Counted from the stretch's first letter, positions 25,436 through 33,925 are shown. The stretch: DNA of 43,232 bases from Clostridium sp. CAG:465 (GCA_000433755.1 FR891269.1:61332-104563); one strand, 5' to 3'. Numbers and translations: made by a program. Notes: generated by a model not told the origin, from the sequence alone.

Positions 25436-27299
25436 TACTATCATCCTCCCATATTTTCAACTTAATTTTTTCATACAAGCTAATTTTATATCCATCCGAT
25501 AACATGCACATAGCTTCAAAAGTATTTAATTTTTGCGTAAAAAAGTCATAAGTATATTTTTCTTGCATTACCTCATTTTCAGAATAACTTTCTGAAAAAT
25601 CAGACTTATATGAAATTAACTTATTAGCAAAAATATTATATCTAGTATTTTTGCCATTTTCTGTATATGATTTACTTTTATTTAATATTTTTTCTTTACC
25701 AAGAATTGAAATTATTCTTTGAATTGTAAAGTAATCATCATTTCTAAACCATATTTTATTTACAAAATTTTGTATTATTACATCAGCCAAATGTTCATCT
25801 AAAAGCGAATTTACAAGAGATGAATAACTTTGCATACTTATAACATTAATGCATTTATACTCTCTTGAAAGTGAAAAAAAATTGCCATCTTGAGCATTAC
25901 AAACCTCCTGATATTCATCACAAAGAAAAAACACAGATTTATCTTTTTTATGATTACCTAAAATTTCTCTTTGAAATTTTAATTTTAAATATGTTGCTAT
26001 TATTTTAGATAATTTTTCATTATTTGCTATATCAAGTGATAATACATAGATTTTATTAGAAAGAAATCTTATATTTGAAACTATATTAGAACAAAATTTT
26101 TTAGAGTATTTTACACTAGACATAAAAACTGATGTCATTCTTGTAATCTCAGCCCTTATAATTCCAAAGGTTCGATCATCAAGTCCTAAATAATCATTAT
26201 TTATATTTAAAATTGCACTATTTAACTCAAATAATTTTTCATCAGAAAATTCATTTCTTAGAATCCTATCTTTTATATTTAATAGTTTTTCTTTTAAATA
26301 TTCTTTATTTATTACCAAATTATGAATTTCAGAAAAATTTAAATTTCCATTATTATATACTCTAATTAAGGTTATAAAATCTCTGATGTATTCTTCTGCT
26401 TTATCTAACCAAAAAGGTTCATTTTCCTTACTATTTGATATTAGTGTAAGTACCTTTTTTACAATACTTGCAAGTTCCATACTAGATAAGTTAGGTTCAT
26501 TAAGTGGATTATATATTGTATTATCATTTAAAGAAATGTACTCTATGTCTTCTTGTCTTAAATGCTTTTTTGCTATTTTATTAACTGTATCTACAAAATT
26601 ACCTTTTATATCAATAATCAATCCTCCTAAGTTATTTTTAATTAAAGAATCTAAAATGTTTGAAATTGCTGTACTTGTTTTTCCAGATCCAATACTTCCT
26701 GTTATTAATATATTTTGATAAAGTCCTTTTTCTTTTATAAAAACATTTTCTTCATTATATTCTCCAACATAAACAGATAAAGGAAGTTCTTTTTTATTTA
26801 ATAATTTATTGTTATTTATTTCACTATGTGAGTTAAACCAGGAATAAAGTTTATAAATCTGACAAAAAATAAAAAAGAAAAATAAAGTATAATACAAGAT
26901 TTTAAAGTATATATAATAATTAGATAAAATATTTACAATATCTATTGTTTTGTTAAAAAGATTTATGAATAAAACATTAGAAATTAAAAATTTGTATGAA
27001 ATAGATATTTTAAAAATCAATATTACAGTTGATATACCAAAGCAATTAATCACCTTTTTATACCAACTGGGTGGATTATATATAAAACTTCTAAGATGAA
27101 AAATGAATTTAAAATTAGTATAGTCCAAGTTGCAAGTTATATTCTTTTTACTATTAATATGCCTATTCAACTTACCTCCTATTATTGATAGACTAACGTT
27201 GTTTGTAACAAGGAAATATAACTTATAAAGAAAAAACAAAAAGAAAAAAATAAATTCAAATAAATATAACAAAATAAACCACCATACAAATTGTAACAT
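25419..27299 (-). CDS. VirD4/TraG-like membrane ATPase of the T4SS-like operon
   Basis: A 626-residue protein. The first 170 residues contain three to four hydrophobic helices. The ATPase follows: Walker A ILITGSIGSGKTSTAISN, GGLIIDIKGNF, IYNPLNEPN, FWLDKAEEYIRDF and Walker B SVFFLCDEYQEVCNA. This is the VirD4/TraG family, probably the coupling or channel ATPase for the three small membrane genes downstream. It is intact and different from the frameshifted coupling ATPase at 11264-13241. The ATG at 27299 has no clear ribosome binding site, so the true start is uncertain. Confidence 0.75.
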   Translation of the reverse strand: MLQFVWWFILLYLFEFIFFFLFFLYKLYFLVTNNVSLSIIGGKLNRHINSKKNITCNLDYTNFKFIFHLRSFIYNPPSWYKKVINCFGISTVILIFKISISYKFLISNVLFINLFNKTIDIVNILSNYYIYFKILYYTLFFFFIFCQIYKLYSWFNSHSEINNNKLLNKKELPLSVYVGEYNEENVFIKEKGLYQNILITGSIGSGKTSTAISNILDSLIKNNLGGLIIDIKGNFVDTVNKIAKKHLRQEDIEYISLNDNTIYNPLNEPNLSSMELASIVKKVLTLISNSKENEPFWLDKAEEYIRDFITLIRVYNNGNLNFSEIHNLVINKEYLKEKLLNIKDRILRNEFSDEKLFELNSAILNINNDYLGLDDRTFGIIRAEITRMTSVFMSSVKYSKKFCSNIVSNIRFLSNKIYVLSLDIANNEKLSKIIATYLKLKFQREILGNHKKDKSVFFLCDEYQEVCNAQDGNFFSLSREYKCINVISMQSYSSLVNSLLDEHLADVIIQNFVNKIWFRNDDYFTIQRIISILGKEKILNKSKSYTENGKNTRYNIFANKLISYKSDFSESYSENEVMQEKYTYDFFTQKLNTFEAMCMLSDGYKISLYEKIKLKIWEDDSNEEKL

Positions 27300-27427
27300 T
27301 ATATTTTTTTTAAATCAATAGATTTTCATTATTTCTACATTGTTAGATAAAAATAGAACATTTTCGACAGAAATTTTTACAATTTTAAACTTTTTTAGAA
27401 AATTTTTAACTTTTTTTCAAAAAATCA

Positions 27428-27456
27428 TTGACATTTAACAAAAAATAATGTATTAT
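27428..27456 (+). promoter_or_regulatory. SigA promoter of the tRNA cluster
   Basis: TTGACA (27428-27433), exactly 17 bases, then TATTAT (27451-27456), 20 bases before tRNA-Lys. The strong -35 fits a stable-RNA promoter. Confidence 0.82.
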
Positions 27457-27476
27457 ATATTAGCAATACATTTTGT

Positions 27477-27552
27477 GGGCCATTAGCTCAGTTGGCAGAG
27501 CACTTGACTTTTAATCAAGTTGTCCGCAGTTCGAATCTGCGATGGCTCACCA
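27477..27552 (+). tRNA. tRNA-Lys (anticodon TTT)
   Basis: A 76-base cloverleaf. Acceptor arms GGGCCAT / ATGGCTC, D arm AGCTCAGTTGGCAGAGC, anticodon stem CTTGA / TCAAG with loop CTTTTAA, T arm GTTCGAATC and an encoded CCA end. First of three tRNAs on the plus strand. Confidence 0.96.
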
Positions 27553-27563
27553 CTTTTTTTATT

Positions 27564-27638
27564 GGCCCGTTGGTCAATCGGTTAAGACACCGCCCTTTCA
27601 CGGCGGAGTGAGGAGTTCGACTCTCCTACGGGTCACCA
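27564..27638 (+). tRNA. tRNA-Glu (anticodon TTC)
   Basis: A 75-base cloverleaf with acceptor GGCCCGT / ACGGGTC. The anticodon stem CCGCC / GGCGG encloses loop CTTTCAC with TTC anticodon, the T arm has GTTCGACTC, and CCA is encoded. It lies 11 bases after tRNA-Lys. Confidence 0.95.
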
Positions 27639-27651
27639 ATGTATTGTAAAT

Positions 27652-27727
27652 GCTTGAATAGCTCAGTTGGTAGAGCAACGGTCTTGTAAACCGTAGGTCG
27701 TCAGTTCGACTCTGACTTCAAGCTCCA
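27652..27727 (+). tRNA. tRNA-Thr (anticodon TGT)
   Basis: A 76-base cloverleaf with acceptor GCTTGAA / TTCAAGC. The anticodon stem ACGGT / ACCGT encloses loop CTTGTAA with TGT anticodon, the T arm has GTTCGACTC, and CCA is encoded. Last of the cluster, followed by a terminator. Confidence 0.95.
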
Positions 27728-27736
27728 TAAAAATAT

Positions 27737-27773
27737 AAATATCAAGCCTTTCGTAAAGATTGGCTTGATATTT
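27737..27773 (+). terminator. Terminator of the tRNA cluster
   Basis: A 12-bp perfect stem (AAATATCAAGCC / GGCTTGATATTT) with a 13-base loop and a T run immediately downstream. Confidence 0.86.
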
Positions 27774-27866
27774 TTTTATATTTTCACATTATTTTTTACT
27801 AAGTTTTATAAACCATTTTTAAATTAAATAATACAATTTATATTTAATTGATTAAATATTGTTAAA

Positions 27867-28721
27867 CTAAAGCATATCACATATACGTATAAAATCATTT
27901 ATATCAAGTTGTTCAGCTCTAACATTTTTATCAATATCTAACTTTTCAAACAAAATATTAAGTTCTTCCTTAGAAAGATTTTTAAAATTTGTTGAAAATA
28001 ATGAATTTATCATAGTTTTTCTTCTTTGAGCAAAAGCGCAATGAACTAATTTAATAAAATCTTCTTCATTTTTAACTTTATACTTCTTATTTTTCTTTAA
28101 AACTATAATTGCTGATGTTACATTTGGAGCAGGTATAAACGACTCTTTTGGAACTAAAAAAGCAATACTTGCATCTGATAAATATTGCACCATTAAAGTA
28201 AGTATTCCATAATCCTTAGTATTACTTTGTGCAACCATTCTTTGTGCAACTTCTTTTTGAACCATAACAATTACTTCACTTATTCTTTTTGAATCTTGTA
28301 ACAACTTAAATATAATTGGTGTAGTGATATAATATGGTAAATTTGCCACTACTTTTACATTTGTAAATTTTATGTTGTTTTTTTCCTCTATTTTAAGTAT
28401 TTCCTCATCTATATTTACCTTTAATATATCTTGACTTATTAAAGTGTAGTTATCATAGTCTTTAAATCTATCCTTTATCACTTTAATCATATTATTATCT
28501 ACTTCTATAAGTAAAGAATAAGTTGCATTACTTAAAATATAATTTGTTAAATTACCAAGTCCAGGTCCAATTTCTATAATAAGCTCATTTTTCTTAATAT
28601 TTGAAACTTCAACTATATTATTTAGTATGTTATCGTCAACTAAAAAATTTTGACCAAAACGCTTATTGGCCTTTAATCCATATTTATTTAAAATACTTTT
28701 AGTTTCTTTTAATGTATTCAT
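27867..28721 (-). CDS. rsmA: 16S rRNA dimethyladenosine transferase (KsgA)
   Basis: A 284-residue S-adenosylmethionine methyltransferase that dimethylates two adjacent adenosines near the 3' end of 16S rRNA. It has the KRFGQNFLVD N-terminal box, motif I IEIGPGLGNLTNYIL, the acidic IEVDNN, and the NLPYYITTPIIFKLL catalytic motif. The family's characteristic AQRRKTMINSLF stretch follows. It is full length and stands as a single gene between the tRNA cluster and the YabE-like gene. Confidence 0.95.
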   Translation of the reverse strand: MNTLKETKSILNKYGLKANKRFGQNFLVDDNILNNIVEVSNIKKNELIIEIGPGLGNLTNYILSNATYSLLIEVDNNMIKVIKDRFKDYDNYTLISQDILKVNIDEEILKIEEKNNIKFTNVKVVANLPYYITTPIIFKLLQDSKRISEVIVMVQKEVAQRMVAQSNTKDYGILTLMVQYLSDASIAFLVPKESFIPAPNVTSAIIVLKKNKKYKVKNEEDFIKLVHCAFAQRRKTMINSLFSTNFKNLSKEELNILFEKLDIDKNVRAEQLDINDFIRICDML

Positions 28722-28740
28722 ATTTTTCCTTTCTTTTAAA

Positions 28741-28773
28741 AAGTGATTGCTAGATTTACTCCAGCAATCACTT
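28741..28773 (-). terminator. Terminator after the YabE-like gene
   Basis: An 11-bp perfect stem (AAGTGATTGCT / AGCAATCACTT) with an 11-base loop, 20 bases after the YabE-like stop. On the minus strand it is followed by T residues, just ahead of rsmA. Confidence 0.8.
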
Positions 28774-28792
28774 TTATTACTTCTAATTAATT

Positions 28793-29860
28793 TTATAATC
28801 CACCATTATTTATTAATGCATTTTTTATACTTATAACTGAATTACTATATCCTCTATTCAAAATACCCTGACTATAACATGAATTATAATATGCACCTTC
28901 ACCCATATTATATGCATTTAATCCATATACTTCAACTGCATCACCAGAAACTTTTGATCTTGCAGAATTTAAATAATTGGCTAATAAATAAACACCTGCT
29001 GTCATATTATCATAAGGATCTAATAAATTAGTTATTCCAAGTTTTCTGCTTAAATTTGATTGATTTGAAATATGAATTTGACAAAGTCCGTATGAATTTC
29101 CTCCACCAACTGCATTTGAATTAAATCCACTTTCCTTATACATAACAGCTAAGAACAATTCATATTGCACACCATATTGTTGACAAAGATTATATGCATA
29201 CTTTTGTTGTTCAACTGGAAGTCCAATATTATATTGTTTAAATCCTCCATCAGTAACTATAGAAGTAGGAATATTTACACTTGAACTTCTTGATGCAAGA
29301 TTATATCTTGTTCCAACTTCAACAACTTTATTTTTTGCTTCTGAAATAACATTACTACTTAATTCAGCTCTATATATTTCAGAGTTTTGATTATATCTAA
29401 CTAAATATTTCGTTAATTTTTTTCCTTCTTCCCCTTCTTGAACAACATTCTCTGTTCCAACATCTATATTTGAGTTATCATTTTTTTGTTCTTCAAAAGG
29501 AATTGATTCTTCAACATCTTCAAGCTTGGCAATCATAGGAGTATATTCTTTTCTAACCTCATTTTCATCAAATTTTGCAAGCTCATTATTTGAATATACT
29601 TTTATTTCAAGGCCATCTTCTATTTTGTTTTCTCTACTAGGTTCAATAGTTGAATTATCATTAACATAAACTTTATTTTGTAATAAAAATCCATCTACTG
29701 TACTTGCTAATGTTTTTACACTTGTTTTCTGTCCATAATAATCAATTGTAACTGTTTTTACGTTGGCAGATATAACAAATAAACCGGCAGTAGCAAATAA
29801 CAATATTAAAGTTATAACAATAAAAGTTTTTCTAATTTTATATGCTTTATCTTCCTTCAC
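28793..29860 (-). CDS. YabE-like secreted muralytic protein (DUF348, G5, lysozyme-like domain)
   Basis: A 355-residue exported protein. A membrane anchor or signal helix (TFIVITLILLFATAGLFVI) comes first, then a DUF348 ubiquitin-like domain (about 33-90). A G5 domain follows (about 105-185), with GEEGKKLTKYLVRYN. The C-terminal lysozyme-like/SLT domain (about 215-340) has catalytic Glu in MYKESGFN, then SYGLCQIH and YNMGEGAYY. Classic YabE ends in a 3D domain, so this is a variant more like an Rpf lytic transglycosylase. The start is the GTG at 29860, placed by GGAGG. The gene yabG lies elsewhere in the window. Confidence 0.86.
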   Translation of the reverse strand: MKEDKAYKIRKTFIVITLILLFATAGLFVISANVKTVTIDYYGQKTSVKTLASTVDGFLLQNKVYVNDNSTIEPSRENKIEDGLEIKVYSNNELAKFDENEVRKEYTPMIAKLEDVEESIPFEEQKNDNSNIDVGTENVVQEGEEGKKLTKYLVRYNQNSEIYRAELSSNVISEAKNKVVEVGTRYNLASRSSSVNIPTSIVTDGGFKQYNIGLPVEQQKYAYNLCQQYGVQYELFLAVMYKESGFNSNAVGGGNSYGLCQIHISNQSNLSRKLGITNLLDPYDNMTAGVYLLANYLNSARSKVSGDAVEVYGLNAYNMGEGAYYNSCYSQGILNRGYSNSVISIKNALINNGGL

Positions 29861-29891
29861 AGAAATCCTCCTTAAAACATATCGTGTCCTT

Positions 29892-29920
29892 ATTATACTA
29901 TAATTTTTATTCTTTGTCAA
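29892..29920 (-). promoter_or_regulatory. Strong SigA promoter of the YabE-like gene
   Basis: On the minus strand, TTGACA (29920-29915), a 17-base spacer and TATAAT (29897-29892), both consensus. The start codon is 31 bases further on. Confidence 0.85.
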
Positions 29921-30077
29921 TTTTTTTATGCATGTTAGATTTATTCTTATACATAATAATGTAACAAATCCGCCTAATTTATGGGGTGTTTTTTCCTTTT
30001 CTAACATTTTTGTTACATTATACTATTATTTTATTATTAAAAATAAATTTTGCTCATACTACTAATAAGGTGATAAA

Positions 30078-31086
30078 ATGGAAAAAGTAAAATTCGAAAA
30101 ATTATTTTATGAAAATGATTGTAATATGTATAAAAGAGGGAGATTTCTACTAAAAAAATATTCAGATATTCCAAAAGAAGTAATTACATCTCACAATAAT
30201 ATTCCTTCGCTTAGAGCATATGAAAACAAACAATTTCCAAAATTAAAAAATTATTTAATACTTGGTAAAAGAAAAACTCATAAATATGTTATTAACCATA
30301 AAATTTCAAACTTTCTTGTACCATTTACTTCATCAGGATGCTATGCTATGTGCCAATATTGCTACCTTGTATGTAATTACAATAAATGTTCATATTTAAG
30401 AGTATTTGTTAATAAAGAAGAAATTTTAGATCATTTAATAAAAACAAGTCAAAAATATGAAAAAAATACTGTATATGAAATAGGAAGCAATAGTGATCTT
30501 TTACTTGAAAATGAAGTTACAGAAGACCTAAAAGAAAATTTAGAATATTTTTTTAAAAACTCTAATAAAGGAATTCTTACATTTCCTACTAAATTTAGTA
30601 ATATAAAAGCCATTTTACAAATAAATTATATAGAAAGGTTAATACCTAGAGTAAGCTTAAATCCTGATAATATAATAACAAGATATGAATTAAGAACATC
30701 TAATTTGCAAGAAAGAATTAATGCAATAAATGAACTATGTGAATCTCGGATATAAACCATATATATTAATTGCTCCAATAATACTTACTGATTCATATAA
30801 AAATGACTATTCTCAACTAATCCTTGAGATGACTTCTAATCTTTCAAAAAAAGCAAAAAAGAATATAACTTTTGAATTAATTTTTATGACATACAGCTAT
30901 ATACATGATAAAATTAATTCAGAGGCATTTCCAAAAAGTATTCCTTTATATTCTAAAGAAAAAATGACCAGTAGAGGAATTGGTAAATATCACTATAAAG
31001 ACACCTTTAAGAATGAGGCTTCAAAATTTATAACTAATTTGATAAGTAAAAATTTCTCAAATTATACAATAAAATATATAGTATAG
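30078..31086 (+). CDS. splB: Spore photoproduct lyase, needing a +1 frameshift
   Basis: A radical-SAM DNA repair enzyme that reverses the spore photoproduct after germination. The N-terminal part (residues 1-223) contains the iron-sulfur motif CYAMCQYCYLVC and FPTKFSNIKA. The C-terminal part continues with YKPYILIAPIILTDSY and FELIFMTYS. They are in different frames, joined at an in-frame CGG followed by A (30747-30749). Skipping the C restores INELCESGYKPYILI, as expected for the family, and a 335-residue protein. The apparent ATG at 30730 lies upstream of the shift and has no ribosome binding site. No other lesion is visible. AAGGTG precedes the ATG at 30078. Confidence 0.87.
30747..30750 (+). 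other. CGGA +1 recoding site in splB
   Basis: TGT GAA TCT CGG A TAT AAA CCA. Zero-frame reading stops at TAA two codons after CGG (CGG ATA TAA). Skipping the C gives CESGYKPYILIAP, which fits spore photoproduct lyases. The recoded residue is Gly224. This is the only one of the four sites that lies on the plus strand. Confidence 0.87.
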
Positions 31087-31088
31087 TA

Positions 31089-31117
31089 TTAACTTTATTT
31101 GTAATATATGGTATAAT
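31089..31117 (+). promoter_or_regulatory. SigA-type promoter after splB
   Basis: TTAACT (31089-31094), a 17-base spacer and TATAAT (31112-31117), 27 bases before the next gene. It begins directly after the splB stop. Confidence 0.6.
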
Positions 31118-31143
31118 ACTAAAGTAAAATAGGAGTGTGTGAT

Positions 31144-31728
31144 TTGAAAAACTTATACTTATTTGTACCTAATGAAAATGTCGATAATTATATAAAATAT
31201 GGTATAAAATTATCTCAGAATGCTAATAAAGTTGTTACATATGAAAGGACCGAAAAAAAAGGTATTATTTCTTATCTTTCCCCAATGGATTCAGAAAAAT
31301 ATTATGATAATAACTTTACATGCCTTAAAATAAATATTTCTAAACTAAACATACTAATATATAATGAAACTGCCCTTGATTTAACAAATAATAAAGATTT
31401 TATTTGTAATATTAAGGACTATATTTATGGAAATTATGAGGAACCTAGAGCTTTAATTTGTTCAACGATTTTACCAGAAAATATATTTATATATAATAAA
31501 ATAATTGATACCCCTTTAATTATTGAAAAATCAAAAGAATTTTATTATAAACATTCTGTACTTGATATGCTAGATAACGATTTGTTTACAAGTTTTGAGG
31601 TATATCAACTATTACTAATATTAGGTCAAAAAAAGAAATTATTTAAGGTAAAAGAAGTCGATGAAAAATTAAAACTATATATTGATAAAAAAAGTGGTAA
31701 AAAATATACAAAGAAGAGTAACTTTTAA
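31144..31728 (+). CDS. Hypothetical protein downstream of splB
   Basis: A 194-residue soluble protein, LKNLYLFVPNENVDNYIKYG at the start and SGKKYTKKSNF at the end. It has no signal peptide, no membrane helix and no motif I recognise. Tyr, Lys and Asn are abundant. The start is probably the TTG at 31144, spaced from AGGAG; GTG at 31135 lies inside that site. Its own promoter makes it separate from splB. No function is proposed. Confidence 0.6.
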   Translation: MKNLYLFVPNENVDNYIKYGIKLSQNANKVVTYERTEKKGIISYLSPMDSEKYYDNNFTCLKINISKLNILIYNETALDLTNNKDFICNIKDYIYGNYEEPRALICSTILPENIFIYNKIIDTPLIIEKSKEFYYKHSVLDMLDNDLFTSFEVYQLLLILGQKKKLFKVKEVDEKLKLYIDKKSGKKYTKKSNF

Positions 31729-31741
31729 AATTACTCTTCTT
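31711..31741. terminator. Bidirectional terminator between convergent genes
   Basis: An 11-bp perfect stem (AAGAAGAGTAA / TTACTCTTCTT) with a 9-base loop. It overlaps the end of the plus-strand hypothetical gene and the end of the minus-strand HlyD-like gene, and has A and T runs on its flanks. Confidence 0.78.
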
Positions 31742-32966
31742 TTATTACCAATTGATCATATATTTCTAATGTATTTTTATTTTCTATTCCATTGTTTTTT
31801 CTTTCTTCATCAGTTAGATTATCAACTATCGCAATATTATCATTTGATAAACTAATTTTTATAGGTACCTCTTGGTAATCTCCATTTTTAATAGTAGTAA
31901 CCTTTCCAATGTTTGGACTATCTACAGTGATCGCATTTAAAGGAACAGCCATTCCTGATTTTCTTGTCCATATTATTTCTATGTTTTCACACCTAGAATC
32001 TATTAATTTTTCAATTCCATTGCTCATAGAAATAATACAATATTTGTTGTCTTCATCTATATCTACCACTTTTGTAAGTATTGCGCTTTCTTTTACATTA
32101 GATTTATCAGTAAATTTAATATATATATTACTTCCTGATTTAATATATTCATTATTTTGTACTTTAACAATAATATACGCATTAAAATTATCTACAATTT
32201 TTATTCCAAAATCACTTGATGTATTTGACCTATATTTACTAAAAATATCATCAATTTCATTTTTAGTATAATTCAAAACTTTCGATGTATCAGTTATGCC
32301 CTCTAATCCATCAATTTTGTAGGTAACACAACCAGCCATTGATGATTTAATATTATTTGCAGAAGATTTATAATTTTCTTCTATATTTTTTCTAGTATCG
32401 ATTAGTTCTCTTACCTTTGATCCAGGTGGACTCAATTCTCCAAGTATAGTAATTTTTTGACTTGTAAGTTCATCTATTTTTGTTTTATATTCTTGTATTT
32501 TAATATATGATGTTGTTTTCCTTGCTTGTTTACCTAGAAGCTCAATTTGTGATTCTATATATGTAATATCATTTGAATAATTTTGTGGTAAATCTTTAAT
32601 TAAGGTTTCTATTTGTTTATCTAAATCGTTTATTTTGCTTATATATTCCTGATAATTATTATCCTTATATAATGCAACCGATTCAGTTTTTCTAATTCTT
32701 TCTCCTTGTTCAACAAGAGGAATAATAGCATTATTATTATTTATATCAATTACTTTTTCTTGCTTTATTACTATCCCTTGCACATTACTTGATTTTTCAA
32801 CATATCCATTAACTACTGTATATGTCTGAGATTTTTGTATAACACATTCATAAATAATTGCACAAATAACTACTAAACATATAACTGCCACAATAATTAC
32901 AACAATGTTTTTCTTTTTTATACTTTTTGGTTTTATTTTATTAGGCGTTTGAACATTACCCCTCAT
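31731..32966 (-). CDS. HlyD-like membrane-fusion protein
   Basis: A 411-residue protein with one membrane helix after a basic N-terminus (VVIIVAVICLVVICAIIY, about residues 22-40). A lipoyl/barrel-sandwich half follows (SSNVQGIVIKQEKVID and VEQGERIRKTESVALY). A helical coiled-coil hairpin comes next (about 105-205), then the second lipoyl half with MAGCVTYKIDGLEG, and C-terminal beta domains with GMAVPLNAITV. This is the HlyD/efflux adaptor layout, which joins an inner-membrane transporter to the outer face. No partner transporter lies in this window. It precedes miaA by 10 bases on the same strand. Confidence 0.72.
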   Translation of the reverse strand: MRGNVQTPNKIKPKSIKKKNIVVIIVAVICLVVICAIIYECVIQKSQTYTVVNGYVEKSSNVQGIVIKQEKVIDINNNNAIIPLVEQGERIRKTESVALYKDNNYQEYISKINDLDKQIETLIKDLPQNYSNDITYIESQIELLGKQARKTTSYIKIQEYKTKIDELTSQKITILGELSPPGSKVRELIDTRKNIEENYKSSANNIKSSMAGCVTYKIDGLEGITDTSKVLNYTKNEIDDIFSKYRSNTSSDFGIKIVDNFNAYIIVKVQNNEYIKSGSNIYIKFTDKSNVKESAILTKVVDIDEDNKYCIISMSNGIEKLIDSRCENIEIIWTRKSGMAVPLNAITVDSPNIGKVTTIKNGDYQEVPIKISLSNDNIAIVDNLTDEERKNNGIENKNTLEIYDQLVIKEE

Positions 32967-32976
32967 ATACTTACCT

Positions 32977-33924
32977 CTATTTTTCTAGAATTTTACTATC
33001 ACTTATTATTTCATTTACCATACCAGATACATTATTATATTCTTCTAAATAATGACAATTAAGTTTGTTTTTGAACCATGTAATTTGTCTTTTAGCATAA
33101 TGTCTAGTTGATTTCTTTAATTTTTCAATAGCATCATCTAAGTTTTCTTTTCCTTCAAAATATTCAAAAAATTCTTTATATCCAATTGCTTGAATACATG
33201 TATTATCTTTATCTAAATTCATATCATACAACATTTTAGCTTCGTCTAAAGCACCATTTTTCACCATAATATCTATTCTTTTATTTATTCTTTCATACAA
33301 TTTTTCTCTTGGATAATCAATATAATAAACAAAAAATTCATAATCCGGGTGTGAAAATTTTTCAAGTCTTTTTATTTCTTCCATCATATGTTCTGATTTT
33401 AATTTTTCTGAGCTTTTTGCTATTTCTAAAGCTCTAATAACCCTTTTAATATTATTTGGATGAATTTCTTTTGCAGATATTGGATCAATTTCTACTAGCT
33501 TATTATATAAATATTCTTTTCCTTTTTCATTTAAAATTTTTTGTAATTCATCTCTATAGTCATCTGTATTTTTTTGATTATCAAAATTCATATCGTATAT
33601 TACTGAATTAAAATATAGACCAGTTCCACCAACAATTATGACATTTTTATTTCTTTTTGAAATTTCACTTATTTTATCATAGCACATATTTTTAAAATCT
33701 GCAACACTAAACTTTTCACGTACATCACAAATATCTATCATATGATGCGGAATACCTTCCATTTCTTCTTTTGTGACTTTTGCTGTACCTATATTTAGTC
33801 TTTTATATATTTGCATAGAATCTGCAGAAATAATTTCTGCATTTATTTGTTTTGCAAGTTCTATACTTAATGCAGTTTTACCAGATGCTGTAGCACCAAC
33901 AATACATATTATCTTTTTTCTCAT
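32977..33924 (-). CDS. miaA: tRNA dimethylallyltransferase
   Basis: A 315-residue enzyme that adds a dimethylallyl group to adenosine 37 of tRNAs reading codons that begin with U. It has the P-loop IVGATASGKTALSIELA, the catalytic IISADSMQIYKRLNIGTAK, GTGLYFNSVIYD and IKRVIRALEI. The C-terminal HYAKRQITWFKNKLN is typical of the family. It overlaps into a mutS-hydrolase-mutL-miaA run with short spacers. It is full length. Confidence 0.95.
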   Translation of the reverse strand: MRKKIICIVGATASGKTALSIELAKQINAEIISADSMQIYKRLNIGTAKVTKEEMEGIPHHMIDICDVREKFSVADFKNMCYDKISEISKRNKNVIIVGGTGLYFNSVIYDMNFDNQKNTDDYRDELQKILNEKGKEYLYNKLVEIDPISAKEIHPNNIKRVIRALEIAKSSEKLKSEHMMEEIKRLEKFSHPDYEFFVYYIDYPREKLYERINKRIDIMVKNGALDEAKMLYDMNLDKDNTCIQAIGYKEFFEYFEGKENLDDAIEKLKKSTRHYAKRQITWFKNKLNCHYLEEYNNVSGMVNEIISDSKILEK

Positions 33925-33925
33925 A

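Noticed and set aside
27477..27727. tRNA cluster as an attachment site for the adjacent T4SS-like operon
   Set aside because: No direct repeat of a tRNA 3' end is seen elsewhere in the window and no integrase gene is present, so integration cannot be supported here.
30730..31086. C-terminal part of splB as a separate gene from the ATG at 30730
   Set aside because: This ATG lies inside the N-terminal coding part, has no ribosome binding site, and the CGGA join restores spore photoproduct lyase.
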